Notes under the pieces: model-generated
The model's database searches: none
Told to the model about the DNA's origin: nothing
Seen by the model: only the letters and a program-made list of their open reading frames with translations
NCBI GenBank assembly: GCA_947305555.1
Contig: CAMZDW010000005.1
Span: 1-46,501, forward strand
DNA from: an uncultured Elusimicrobium sp.
GTDB taxonomy: Bacteria; Elusimicrobiota; Elusimicrobia; Elusimicrobiales; Elusimicrobiaceae
Reading direction: 5' to 3'
DNA: 46,501 nucleotides
Part shown: piece after piece, positions 8,271 to 16,822 of the stretch
Layout: each line of letters starts with the position of its first letter
Position numbering within the stretch: the first letter of the stretch is position 1
Made by a program: the position numbers and the translations under genes

Positions 8271-8960
8271 TTAATTTTCGTATTCATCATCCGGCACAAT
8301 GCTGCCTTCAGAAGAAATAAGTCCTTTTTCAATGGCTTTAACCACGGCTTCGGTACGGCTACTTACACCCAATTTGTGGAAAGCACTATTCAAATGATTT
8401 TTAATCGTTTTAACGCTGCAACCCAACTCTTTGGCTAACTCTTTATTGCTTAATCCTTTGCCCAAAAAGTCCATCACTTTAATTTCCGTTTTAGTGAGCA
8501 TCGCTTGCGAAGGCATACCGCCATCGCCCATTTTGCGAAGGCCATGGAGGAGCTTGCCCATCAGTTGTTGCGGAATCATCAGTCCCTCACTGGTAAACGT
8601 TTTGATGGAGTTTACTAATTCTGCCGCCGGTAACATTTTAGATAAATATCCGTTGGCACCGGCCTGAATAGCATCCAACACGTGGGCTTCATCTTCAAAA
8701 CTAGAAAGCATTAATACATTTACTGTGGGGCATGCTTCGCGGATTTGGCGTGTGGCATTGATACCGTCCATCTTGGGCAGCTTAATGTCCATCAGCACCA
8801 CATCCGGTTTTAATTTTTTGGCTTTAGCAACCGCTTCAATTCCATCGGCCGCTTCTCCAACGACTTCCAACCACTTTTCCCCGGTAAGGACGTCTTTAAT
8901 TCCTTCTCGGAACAGCGTTTGGTCATCTGCAATTAGAACTGTAATTTTTTTCTTATTCAT
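8271..8960 (-). CDS. NarL/FixJ-type response regulator
   Basis: A 229-residue two-component regulator. Residues 5-125 form a receiver domain with acidic pair Asp12/Asp13, phosphoacceptor Asp58 (VVLMDIKLP), Ser86/Ser87 and Lys108 (YLSK). Residues ~155-215 form a LuxR-type helix-turn-helix (LTKTEIKVMDFLGKGLSNKELA, CSVKTIKNHLNSAFHKLGVSSRTEAV). Phosphorylation would promote dimerisation and DNA binding. GGGAG lies shortly before the ATG. It is the third gene of a regulatory set after a Cache histidine kinase and a REC-kinase, and directly precedes pilin genes, so the likely targets are the Tad promoters. No binding site could be identified. Confidence 0.93.
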   Translation of the reverse strand: MNKKKITVLIADDQTLFREGIKDVLTGEKWLEVVGEAADGIEAVAKAKKLKPDVVLMDIKLPKMDGINATRQIREACPTVNVLMLSSFEDEAHVLDAIQAGANGYLSKMLPAAELVNSIKTFTSEGLMIPQQLMGKLLHGLRKMGDGGMPSQAMLTKTEIKVMDFLGKGLSNKELAKELGCSVKTIKNHLNSAFHKLGVSSRTEAVVKAIEKGLISSEGSIVPDDEYEN

Positions 8961-8989
8961 CCTTTGCTCCCGTAAATCTTAAATATCTT

Positions 8990-10105
8990 TTAAACCACTG
9001 GTAACGTAAAGTTAAACGAGGCGCCTTTGCCTAACCCATCACTCTGCGCCCAAATACGTCCCCCGTGGTTTACCACAATTTCCTTCGCAATAGACAACCC
9101 AAGCCCCAACCGACCGACCCGGTCTTTGGTGCCGACCTGCGTAAAGCTGGTAAACAAACTCGGTGCCACGGCCGGATCAATTCCGTCCCCAGAGTCTGTT
9201 ACCGACACTTTAGCATTTTTTTCATCTATTTTGCTAACAACAATTTCAATAGTACCATTATCCGGGGTGTGCCGGACCGCGTTTTCTAACAAATTAGAAA
9301 TCACTTGGCGGATTCGTTTCTCGTCTGCCAGTACCGCTATAGCGCCCACGCTTTCAAACGTCAATCGGATGTTGCGCTTCAATGCCTTGGCTTGAAAAAT
9401 TTCAGCCGTTTTCTTTAGACTGGCGGTCAATTCAAACTGAGTTTTTTCAATGCGGAGTTTCCCTTTCTCAATGGCAGCCCAGTCCACCAAGTCCTTAATT
9501 AAATGTTCAATCTGGCTGATGGATTCCTCCATAAACATCATTTTTTTTCGCTGTTCTTCATCCGGTGTGAAGCGTTTTTTGAACATGTCAAAACTCATTT
9601 TTAACGTCATTAACGAATTGGACAAATCGTGCGAAACCATGGAAAAGAACTTAGATTTCATGTTATTTAACCGGCCTAAATCTTCGTTACGCGTTTTCAG
9701 CTCGGCCAATAACTCCTTGTTGCTTTCTTCCAAGAAATATTTATCCAATGCGCGGTTAATTGTACGTTTCAAATAATCAAAATCTACCGGCTTCATCAAG
9801 AAATCGTATACCGACTCTTGCATTGCTTCCATAATAGCACCCAGAGAAGCATAAGCCGTAATCATAATGATCTGCGAATCTTGGTTAAATGAACGGATTT
9901 CGCGGATTAAATCCATCCCATTTTTATCGGGCAGATTATAATCCATCAAAATTACCTGGAAAAATTCGCTTGCACAAATTTCCAAACATTCGGCTGCGTT
10001 ACCGGCTTGATAGACCTTGTAGCCTTCAATTTCCAATAAATCTACCAAGGTCTCACGCAGGTTATTATCGTCATCAACCACTAAAATTTTAACTTGCTTC
10101 TCCAT
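8990..10105 (-). CDS. Hybrid response regulator-histidine kinase (REC-HisKA-HATPase)
   Basis: A 371-residue cytoplasmic protein. Residues 5-122 are a receiver domain (Asp11-13, phosphoacceptor Asp55 in ILMDYNLP, Thr83, Lys105). A helical linker leads to a HisKA region with His159 in SMVSHDLSNSLMTLK, then a HATPase domain with the N box (NLLENAVRHTP), G1 (VTDSGDGIDP) and G2 (GRLGLGLSIAKEIV). There is no membrane segment or sensor domain, so its input is probably phosphotransfer to Asp55 from the membrane kinase encoded just upstream. Its ATG overlaps that kinase's stop by 17 bases. The arrangement suggests a chain from Cache kinase to this protein to the NarL-type regulator. The order of phosphotransfer is inference. 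Confidence 0.92.
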   Translation of the reverse strand: MEKQVKILVVDDDNNLRETLVDLLEIEGYKVYQAGNAAECLEICASEFFQVILMDYNLPDKNGMDLIREIRSFNQDSQIIMITAYASLGAIMEAMQESVYDFLMKPVDFDYLKRTINRALDKYFLEESNKELLAELKTRNEDLGRLNNMKSKFFSMVSHDLSNSLMTLKMSFDMFKKRFTPDEEQRKKMMFMEESISQIEHLIKDLVDWAAIEKGKLRIEKTQFELTASLKKTAEIFQAKALKRNIRLTFESVGAIAVLADEKRIRQVISNLLENAVRHTPDNGTIEIVVSKIDEKNAKVSVTDSGDGIDPAVAPSLFTSFTQVGTKDRVGRLGLGLSIAKEIVVNHGGRIWAQSDGLGKGASFNFTLPVV

Positions 10106-11975
10106 AATTTGTATCTCCGGGTTTCTTATAAATTTTTAGATAAATCTGAAAACAGGTCCCTTTTCCTACTTCACTGTTAATAAACAATTTTCCATTATGC
10201 CGGGCAATTGCTTTGCCAACTACGGCAAGCCCTAACCCCGTACCACGTGCCTTGGTTGTGAAAAAAGGCGCAAACATCTTTTTACGTACTTCAGGAGCAA
10301 TACCTGGTCCTGTATCTGCAATATACATACACACCAACCGATGGCCCACTTTCGTTCCCACCGTCAACTGGCCTCCCTGCGGTTGCATAGCATCTACGGC
10401 ATTAGAAATCACGTTACGAATCGCCTGCTTAATTTCTTCAGCATCTATTTTGATACGGACGCTTTCCGTATCCAATTCTTCCTTCACTTTCACGTTCGAC
10501 GGCCAGGAATAAACAGCCAATATGTCATGCAAATAGCTGTTAACGTCAATTGTACTAAACATTAACTCTCGTGTTCGAGCATATCCTAATACTTCACTAA
10601 TGATACTGTTGGCCTGCTTAATTTCAGTTTCGATAATGGTAATTTGTTTTTCCAGTTTAGGCTCTTTAGAAGGAAGCAATAATTTAATCAGGCGCGTAGC
10701 ATTACTGATTACCGCTAACGGGTTGCGTATTTCATGGCTGATGATGGAGGCCATTTGCCCAATAGAAGCCAACCGTTCCACACGCACTAATTCTTTGGTT
10801 GTTTCTTTTAGTTCCCGAGTGCGCTCCTCCACCCGTTTTTCCAAATCCTGGTTAGCTTGAGCCAATTCATGTTGAGCTTTTAGCAGCGCTTCTCGCCTGG
10901 AATGCAATACTTGGGACATTTCCACCATGGTTTCCGTCAAATCCCCCAACTCGTTGTGTGGAGTCTCTACTTCATCCAATTTGATAACATAATCTTCACG
11001 TTCGCGTAATTTCAGTGCAGCCGCACGTAATCGCTCTACCGGCCGCGTGATAGGAATAATAACGATATAACTTACCCCAAGTAAAAACAATAAAACGCAA
11101 ATCAACATCAAACACATATCCCATCCAGACTGATAGGTACTTTCCTTAAACACTTGAGAAGCTACGTTAGCTGGCTGCGCCACGTATACCTTCCAATCCG
11201 GTACAAGTAGGGTAGACGAAGTAACTAAGACTTTTTGCCCCCCCTTAAGAGTCACAATTCCATCGGTTTCTTCTCCTAATTGCGACCGGATTTGTTGTAT
11301 TTGCTCAATGAACAAATCCTCTTGTGAATTTATATCTGCCACAAATCCTCCGTTGTAGGAGATTACTAACCCGGAAGAAGATACAACTGCTGCCTCCATT
11401 TCTAAAGGATAGGCTTGCGCCAATGTTTGTTCTAACCCAGATAAATCAATTGCAGCTAATAAAATTCCTGTTACTTGCTGCCCTCCCACCTGCGGACGAA
11501 TGGGAAAAGCCAACCACTGAAGTACCTGACGATTTCCCTGGTATGCCGGGCCAACGTAATTTGTTCTACGCTCTACACAACTTTCTAAAATAGCAGGTAA
11601 CTGCTCTGTGTAAGGAGGCTCTGCTGCCCCATTGAAAAATAATAATTTCCCGGAGGGATTTAAAACAGCCAGATAGACAATAGAAGTATCCCGAGCACGC
11701 AAGTATGATAGGTCCTCTTCATTTAAAAAATCATGGCCTCCGAAATCAGTATGTAAATCAATAAATACGGAAAATAATTGAATTTTATGAGTTAAGTAGG
11801 AACGAGCAATAGAAGCTAATCTGTTCGCTACCGTTTGCTGACGTTGTAAAATTTCACGCTGCAACATACGGCTGTTACTGCGTACCAAATGAAACCCAAT
11901 CAGGATTACAGGCACTAGCGAAATAAGCGTTAGTACAAATACAGCCTTAAAAAACAATCCACGAAAGTTTTTCAT
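10089..11975 (-). CDS. Membrane sensor histidine kinase (Cache-HAMP-HisKA-HATPase)
   Basis: A 628-residue kinase. Membrane helix 1 is at residues 9-30 and helix 2 at about 286-309; between them lies a ~250-residue extracytoplasmic domain of double-Cache type (phrases such as YLAVLNPSGKLLFFNG and GILLAAIDLSGLEQTL). A HAMP linker starts at PITRPVERLRAAA, then a coiled coil, HisKA with His414 (ISHEIRNPLAVISNATRL), N box (ISNAVDAMQPQGG), G1 (IADTGPGIAP) and G2 (GTGLGLAVVG). Cache domains usually bind small molecules outside the cell. It is first in the regulatory set but starts only 25 bases past a strong terminator hairpin and has no clear ribosome-binding site, so its expression may depend on read-through. 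Confidence 0.93.
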   Translation of the reverse strand: MKNFRGLFFKAVFVLTLISLVPVILIGFHLVRSNSRMLQREILQRQQTVANRLASIARSYLTHKIQLFSVFIDLHTDFGGHDFLNEEDLSYLRARDTSIVYLAVLNPSGKLLFFNGAAEPPYTEQLPAILESCVERRTNYVGPAYQGNRQVLQWLAFPIRPQVGGQQVTGILLAAIDLSGLEQTLAQAYPLEMEAAVVSSSGLVISYNGGFVADINSQEDLFIEQIQQIRSQLGEETDGIVTLKGGQKVLVTSSTLLVPDWKVYVAQPANVASQVFKESTYQSGWDMCLMLICVLLFLLGVSYIVIIPITRPVERLRAAALKLREREDYVIKLDEVETPHNELGDLTETMVEMSQVLHSRREALLKAQHELAQANQDLEKRVEERTRELKETTKELVRVERLASIGQMASIISHEIRNPLAVISNATRLIKLLLPSKEPKLEKQITIIETEIKQANSIISEVLGYARTRELMFSTIDVNSYLHDILAVYSWPSNVKVKEELDTESVRIKIDAEEIKQAIRNVISNAVDAMQPQGGQLTVGTKVGHRLVCMYIADTGPGIAPEVRKKMFAPFFTTKARGTGLGLAVVGKAIARHNGKLFINSEVGKGTCFQIYLKIYKKPGDTNYGEAS

Positions 11976-11999
11976 ACAGATTTAGCAAACCCTATTTCT

Positions 12000-12035
12000 A
12001 AAAATGGGGGCCGGCTAACGCCCACCCCCGTTTTT
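12000..12035 (-). terminator. Strong intrinsic terminator after the main Tad operon
   Basis: On the minus strand AAAAAC-GGGGG pairs with CCCCC-A-TTTTT, topped by GGC-GTTA-GCC, and the uridine run TTTTTAGAAAT follows. It lies 20 bases past the stop of the CPYG protein and only 25 bases before the sensor-kinase ATG, leaving no room for a promoter after it. The regulatory genes must be transcribed by read-through or from a start inside or before the hairpin. Confidence 0.8.
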
Positions 12036-12054
12036 CTGCCACAAAAAGCACTAA

Positions 12055-13011
12055 TTAGCAACTACCGGCAGGAGCTTGCGCCGCCGCACCGGATCTAGCA
12101 GCATTTGGATTTAAAAATCCAAAACCCTCTATTTTGGAAGCGGAGCCAAAATCCAACTGAACTTTTCCTTCAAACAAGAAAGTCGGAGAAGCATTCACTC
12201 CATATTCTTTACCGTAAGCGGCTTCTTGCTTTAAGAGTTCAAGACCTTCGGTATCGAATTTTTTCATAATTTTTTTTGCATTGATACCGGCATCTTCCAT
12301 CGCCTTATCCCAACGGCTGGAACGGTAATCTTTGTTGCGAATTTCTAAATACTTCCATAATTTTTCCGGGTAATATTTCGCAATTAATAATTGACGAACA
12401 TCTTCTTCCCATTCCCCGGAACCATGCAAGCTGCTAAAGCCTTTATCCTCGTTGTAATCTACAATGTAACGAATATGTACGTTATTAGCTTTGGGGGATT
12501 TTCCCTCTTTTTTTGCTTGAATTACCGCATTTTCAGCCATGACCCCATAAGGGCACTGGGACATTACAAAAATTTCCATAATCCCCGGTTTAGCGGTTTT
12601 CTCGGAGTAAACGCCTTGACGTGTTTGATGCGGCAAAATCACATATTCGTCATTTTCTTGTACGTAACCATATTGAATATGCTTCTCGAATTTGGAGCGA
12701 ATATCCGGGGTTTTTTTAACCAGATACAACGGTAAGAAACTATAATCTAAATTAGCCAATTTTTCATCAGCCTTTGCCACAGAGTAAGGCATATGCGTAA
12801 CTTCCGGCTCCACATTCAAGAACTCAGCCAAACCCATTGTCAGCTGTTTATCTTCCTTACCGGCTTCATAAGCCTCATCTTCTACTATAATAAAACTAGC
12901 TTTTACTTTAGCAGGAGCTTTTTTAGTAGAAGTCGCTTTGGTGGTAGAACCCCCCGCAAAAGCGAAACCAGCTAAAGCAATCGCTAAACATAAACTAATA
13001 ATCTTTTTCAT
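12055..13011 (-). CDS. Exported thioredoxin-fold (DsbA-like) protein with CPYG motif
   Basis: A 318-residue protein with a signal peptide (MKKIISLCLAIALAGFAFAG) and a Lys/Ala/Thr-rich linker. A first half of unclear fold is followed by a thioredoxin-like domain at about residues 143-300. This holds MSQCPYGVMAE with Cys153, and the cis-Pro loop as NASPTFLFEG. The second active-site cysteine of CxxC is Gly here, so it is a monothiol variant that may bind or reduce partners rather than oxidise them. The protein ends in a cysteine. It is the last gene of the main Tad operon, four bases after a small membrane protein, in a locus with unusually cysteine-rich exported proteins, so a role in folding those is plausible. 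The exact family is uncertain. Confidence 0.75.
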   Translation of the reverse strand: MKKIISLCLAIALAGFAFAGGSTTKATSTKKAPAKVKASFIIVEDEAYEAGKEDKQLTMGLAEFLNVEPEVTHMPYSVAKADEKLANLDYSFLPLYLVKKTPDIRSKFEKHIQYGYVQENDEYVILPHQTRQGVYSEKTAKPGIMEIFVMSQCPYGVMAENAVIQAKKEGKSPKANNVHIRYIVDYNEDKGFSSLHGSGEWEEDVRQLLIAKYYPEKLWKYLEIRNKDYRSSRWDKAMEDAGINAKKIMKKFDTEGLELLKQEAAYGKEYGVNASPTFLFEGKVQLDFGSASKIEGFGFLNPNAARSGAAAQAPAGSC

Positions 13012-13013
13012 AT

Positions 13014-13286
13014 TTACTCTTTATCCTCCAGCGTAACACGTACGCCCCGAATCCCCAAAGCGCACAAAATATTATAGGCCAGCAAAAAGAACACCGTCGA
13101 TACTAAAAAGAGTAAGGTGCCCTGGATTGCACGCATTACCAGCCCTACAAAATAGTTAAAGCTCAACGTAGCTTCCGGGCTAAAAAGCTCCAAGAATGCC
13201 GCGACAAGCATTACCACGAACACAGCCAGTGGAAACACGGAAAACAAAACCGTTGTGATTCCAATTTTTTTAATTTCTACTTTCAT
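13014..13286 (-). CDS. Small two-span membrane protein
   Basis: A 90-residue protein with two long hydrophobic segments (about residues 10-33 and 50-75) and a short charged C-terminus (GIRGVRVTLEDKE). The pattern of a YNIL(x)ALGIRGVRV tail after the last helix recalls DUF3566-type membrane proteins, but I could not test this. GGGAG precedes the ATG. It lies between the HAMP sensor and the CPYG thioredoxin-fold gene in the Tad operon. Function unknown. Confidence 0.7.
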   Translation of the reverse strand: MKVEIKKIGITTVLFSVFPLAVFVVMLVAAFLELFSPEATLSFNYFVGLVMRAIQGTLLFLVSTVFFLLAYNILCALGIRGVRVTLEDKE

Positions 13287-13313
13287 TTTTTCTCCCTATT
13301 TAACAAATATTTA

Positions 13314-14423
13314 CTATTTTTTAGGTTCTAATACCAAGACGATACGGTTCTTTCCAGCATCATCTGGCAATTGCACAGCCTTTACCGAGTATTGTACATC
13401 TTTATTATTCACGGTACTACGCAAAACTTTCGTTGGATTCTCTAGTGCTTCTCCAACCACTTGAATAATCTCCTGCTGACGTCCGTCGAAGATATCCAAC
13501 AAGTGTACGGTTTCTTTGCCAGGAACATTGAGCTCAAAGTTGGTGTAGAGAATATTATTGTTTTCATCCACCACCAACGCACGAGAACCTTTCGGCACCG
13601 TAACGGCCAAGATAGTTTTCCACCAATTTTGTTCTTTGGCAACAGACATAATCTCTACGTTTTCGCGTCCTTTCAAATCCTCCCGAATCTTGTCTAACAG
13701 AAAAGCCACTGAAGTTCCTACTTCTCCGATTTCGTCCTTACGCTCCGGGAACGATAACGTCAAATTATTTAGAGAAACGGCTTCGATACTATCTTTTAGA
13801 CTTCCTAAAGGACGAATAATTTTAAGCAATAGGAATAAATATAACACGCCTCCTATCAGCAAAATCATAATCAACGCCCCAAAGGCATAGCGCACCATGG
13901 AAGAATGAATAAGCTTTCGTGCATTTTCACGCGAAACCGTGACATTGACCACCCCGGCCACCATATTGTCCTTGGCTAGTAAAGGAATGGCCATGTCATA
14001 ATCGCTTCCGTTATTAAACATAATCGCACGCGGAAGCCGGTCATTAATAGCCTGCACCACCGCATTCGTATCAAACCCAACGGAAGTATTATAGTCGGAA
14101 TACGACATCCCCAAAAATTTGGTATTTTCATGCCAGCGAATAGAACCGTCATAATTTAGATAAATCAGACTTTTGATTCGGTCATCGTTGCGCACAAGCC
14201 CTTTCATAATCTCTGCTTCGCGGAACGTAGCTTCTCCTTTTGGACGTGAAGCTAGCCACTGCACTAATGACGGGGCACGATAACGTACCATTTCTACCAT
14301 TTCGTTCTGAAGTTTTTTATCAAAAACAAACTTAAACAAATTGTAATAGAATAATCCGCCAATAACAGACGCATACACCGTTACCAACACGAACCATAAA
14401 ATCCATTTAGAAGTCAATTTCAT
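13314..14423 (-). CDS. HAMP-domain membrane sensor without a kinase
   Basis: A 369-residue protein. Helix 1 (about residues 8-30) and helix 2 (about 182-205) enclose a ~150-residue extracytoplasmic sensor domain. A HAMP domain follows (KIIRPLGSLKDSIEAVS through DEIGEVGTSVAFLLDKI), then a C-terminal PAS-like domain with RALVVDENNNILYTN near residues 285-300. There is no histidine kinase, cyclase, phosphodiesterase or methyl-accepting output. Such proteins can sense for a partner kinase or act on the secretion machine itself. It lies between the TPR gene and the small membrane protein in the Tad operon, and GGGGAAAG precedes the ATG. Its co-transcription with pilus genes is its main functional clue. 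Confidence 0.8.
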   Translation of the reverse strand: MKLTSKWILWFVLVTVYASVIGGLFYYNLFKFVFDKKLQNEMVEMVRYRAPSLVQWLASRPKGEATFREAEIMKGLVRNDDRIKSLIYLNYDGSIRWHENTKFLGMSYSDYNTSVGFDTNAVVQAINDRLPRAIMFNNGSDYDMAIPLLAKDNMVAGVVNVTVSRENARKLIHSSMVRYAFGALIMILLIGGVLYLFLLLKIIRPLGSLKDSIEAVSLNNLTLSFPERKDEIGEVGTSVAFLLDKIREDLKGRENVEIMSVAKEQNWWKTILAVTVPKGSRALVVDENNNILYTNFELNVPGKETVHLLDIFDGRQQEIIQVVGEALENPTKVLRSTVNNKDVQYSVKAVQLPDDAGKNRIVLVLEPKK

Positions 14424-14435
14424 ATACTTTCCCCA

Positions 14436-15920
14436 TTATTTCATGAGTTCTTCCAATCTACGTAGACCGATGTCCACATCACTGTTTCCCGGATCTAATT
14501 TCTTAGCAGTCATCCACGCAGAACGCGCCCGTTCATAATCATCTTGGTTAAACGCATCCAAACCTTCAATATATTTGGCACGTGAAGCCTCTCTCGCTTC
14601 AGCAGACACCCGTTTCATGGCGTCCCCTCCTACGGAAGGTAAAGTTTCATTAGGATCTAACGGATTGATAAGCGTTGTAGTACTTGTTCCCCCTGCTGAA
14701 GATCCCGGGATATTTACCATTCCAGGGATGTTATCCGTTACCTCTACTGTTTCAATCTGCTCAGGCTGCTCTTCTGGACCAGCTCCCGGTGTATTTCCTG
14801 AGACTTGAGCGGCTGCTTGGGCTTGGGCTTGTGCTTCAGCAGCTTGTTGCTGTTGTAAGTACGCCTCTTTCGCACGTTGAATTTGTTCTTGGCGCTGTTT
14901 TTGTGCGGTACGAACATAATTTTCTTTGGCAGTACGTGCCCGTTTGATTAGGCCGTCCATCGTGGTTGTGTCAGCGCCCCATTTCTTTGCATTATTCCAA
15001 TACGAAATGGCTTGATCAAACCGAGCAGCATTATAAGAATTCGCCCCTGCATTATAGTACCCCGCCGCAATTTCATTTTTAAGTTGCGACATATACTTTT
15101 CAACCCGAGCATCACCCGGTTGAATTTTGGTAATACGTTCAAATACCGCATAGGATTCTACGTATTGTCCCTTGTTATAAAAATCCAAAGCCTGTTTCAT
15201 GGATTCTTCCACTTGTTTTCTGCGCAGCAAACTCTCGGCTTCTGCAATTTTAGAAACCAGCTTAGGATCCTCTTTGCGCATCAAAAGCGAATTATACCAG
15301 GCATCTAATGCTCCTTGATAATCCCCTTTTTCATAGGCCACTTCTCCACGCCGGGCATATTCTTTTGCAATATCAGAATCAATTTTTGCTTTCCAAGCCT
15401 GTGCTTTGGAGTTACCCGGTTGAATAGTTAAAATTTCATTTAATTTATCGTTGGCTTCCACTAAACGGCCGCTGTCATACAAGTTAAGAGTTTCCTGGAA
15501 TTTGGCCTCAATAACTTGAGCTTCCGAAGTAGTCCCATAAGTTCCCATATGTTGGGCCTGTTTCGCCAACGTTTGCGCTTGGGTAAAATTCGGATCAATA
15601 CTCAGAATGGTTTGAGCCATCTCCTGCGCCCGTTGGTAATCCCCCATCTTATAAAGCTGATAGGCGTTCTCATACACCATTCGTAATGTATAATTTTGAA
15701 TGCGCTGTTTTTCTAATTGAACGGTGGATAAGTATTGTTTCTTTTCTTCCACATCATTCAAAGTTCCTAACGAAATTTTCCCTAGATCCAACAACATCCC
15801 TTCCTCTTTGCCATGTTGACGGACGGGAATTTCTTTACGAAAGGTAGCCGCCTGTTGTGCTGCAACAGCCGGTAAAACAGTTGCCCAAAGGACGACTCCC
15901 AAAACTAGTTGTTTTTTCAT
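14436..15920 (-). CDS. Exported TPR protein of the Tad locus
   Basis: A 494-residue protein with a signal peptide (MKKQLVLGVVLWATVLPAVAAQQ). About five or six tetratricopeptide repeats cover residues ~60-330, seen as NAYQLYKMGDYQRAQEMAQTIL, ETLNLYDSGRLVEANDKLNEIL, EVAYEKGDYQGALDAWYNSLL, QALDFYNKGQYVESYAVFERI and AGANSYNAARFDQAISYWNNA. A Gln/Ala-rich helix, a Pro/Gly/Thr linker and a final TPR (EGLDAFNQDDYERARSAWMTA) follow. Periplasmic TPR proteins (TadD-like) support secretin or pilus assembly in Tad systems; this one is much longer than typical TadD. GAGGG precedes the ATG. It follows TadC, as accessory TPR genes often do. Confidence 0.85.
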   Translation of the reverse strand: MKKQLVLGVVLWATVLPAVAAQQAATFRKEIPVRQHGKEEGMLLDLGKISLGTLNDVEEKKQYLSTVQLEKQRIQNYTLRMVYENAYQLYKMGDYQRAQEMAQTILSIDPNFTQAQTLAKQAQHMGTYGTTSEAQVIEAKFQETLNLYDSGRLVEANDKLNEILTIQPGNSKAQAWKAKIDSDIAKEYARRGEVAYEKGDYQGALDAWYNSLLMRKEDPKLVSKIAEAESLLRRKQVEESMKQALDFYNKGQYVESYAVFERITKIQPGDARVEKYMSQLKNEIAAGYYNAGANSYNAARFDQAISYWNNAKKWGADTTTMDGLIKRARTAKENYVRTAQKQRQEQIQRAKEAYLQQQQAAEAQAQAQAAAQVSGNTPGAGPEEQPEQIETVEVTDNIPGMVNIPGSSAGGTSTTTLINPLDPNETLPSVGGDAMKRVSAEAREASRAKYIEGLDAFNQDDYERARSAWMTAKKLDPGNSDVDIGLRRLEELMK

Positions 15921-15932
15921 ACAATATACCCT

Positions 15933-16820
15933 CTAAAAGCCCAGGCCGCCTTGAAGAAGGCCCATAATCATAGGGGCTAAAATTAAAATAAAAACGGTTG
16001 GCAAAATAAATATAAACATTGGGAACAGCATCTTTGTAGATGCTTGCGCAGCCAATTTTTCTGCCCGGCTCAAACGTCTAGAACGCAAATCCGTAGAGAA
16101 ATTGCGCAATAAATCCACTAAGCTGGTTCCTAACTCATCGGACTGAATAATAAGACCAACCAGAGAACGCACTTCCTGCACGCCCGTACGCGCGGCGAAA
16201 TGTTCCAAAGCATCGCGACGAGAATAACCCAGTTTAATCTCATTAATCGTCTTTTCCAATTCTTCTTCCAAAATTGTTTTTTCTTTTGCAATTTTAATAA
16301 TACGCTCAAATGCCGTTAAATAATCCAAACCGGATTCAATAATTAACGCAGCCAAATCTACCGTGGTTGAGAAGTTACCCAAAATTTCCGCCTGACGTTT
16401 TTGAATTTTGCTTTTGAAAAATACATCCGGCACGTAAAAACACAGCGGTACTAAAACGACGGGCCACAAAGCTTGAAACAGTAACATCATACCGGCCGGA
16501 ATTGCCAAAGCAGCAATAATTTTCGTGTACAGTATATCCACCGGCTGAGGATTATCTGGGCTTCCCAACTGCATGTGCATTTCTTCCAAGCTTGATTCTA
16601 ATTTAAATGTACGCAGGCAGAACACAGCCACTCGGTCCATAAACTTCTCTTCCGGCTTTAAACGCGAAAAGCTGGACGTGGATTTAAACTGCTGCACTGA
16701 AATATCCATCAGGCTTTCTTTCTTTTCCTTAGGTGCCAATAAATTCAGCACTACGGCAAAAGTAGCAAATGCCCCAATGGCTAACAATACATTCAAGCCC
16801 ATTTCTAAAAAGGAACTCAT
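15933..16820 (-). CDS. tadC: TadC-type inner-membrane platform protein
   Basis: A 295-residue GspF-family (T2SSF) protein. Hydrophobic segments lie at about residues 7-27, two near 105-135, and one near the C-terminus (LFPMFIFILPTVFILILAPM). Between them is the cytoplasmic helical T2SSF domain (LAALIIESGLDYLTAFERIIKIAKE, ELEKTINEIKLGYSRRDALEHFAARTGV, QSDELGTSLVDLLRNFS). TadC pairs with TadB to form the platform that couples ATPase turnover to pilin extrusion. It lies two bases after the TadB gene and 12 before the TPR gene. Length and layout are normal for TadC. Confidence 0.9.
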   Translation of the reverse strand: MSSFLEMGLNVLLAIGAFATFAVVLNLLAPKEKKESLMDISVQQFKSTSSFSRLKPEEKFMDRVAVFCLRTFKLESSLEEMHMQLGSPDNPQPVDILYTKIIAALAIPAGMMLLFQALWPVVLVPLCFYVPDVFFKSKIQKRQAEILGNFSTTVDLAALIIESGLDYLTAFERIIKIAKEKTILEEELEKTINEIKLGYSRRDALEHFAARTGVQEVRSLVGLIIQSDELGTSLVDLLRNFSTDLRSRRLSRAEKLAAQASTKMLFPMFIFILPTVFILILAPMIMGLLQGGLGF

Positions 16821-16822
16821 AA

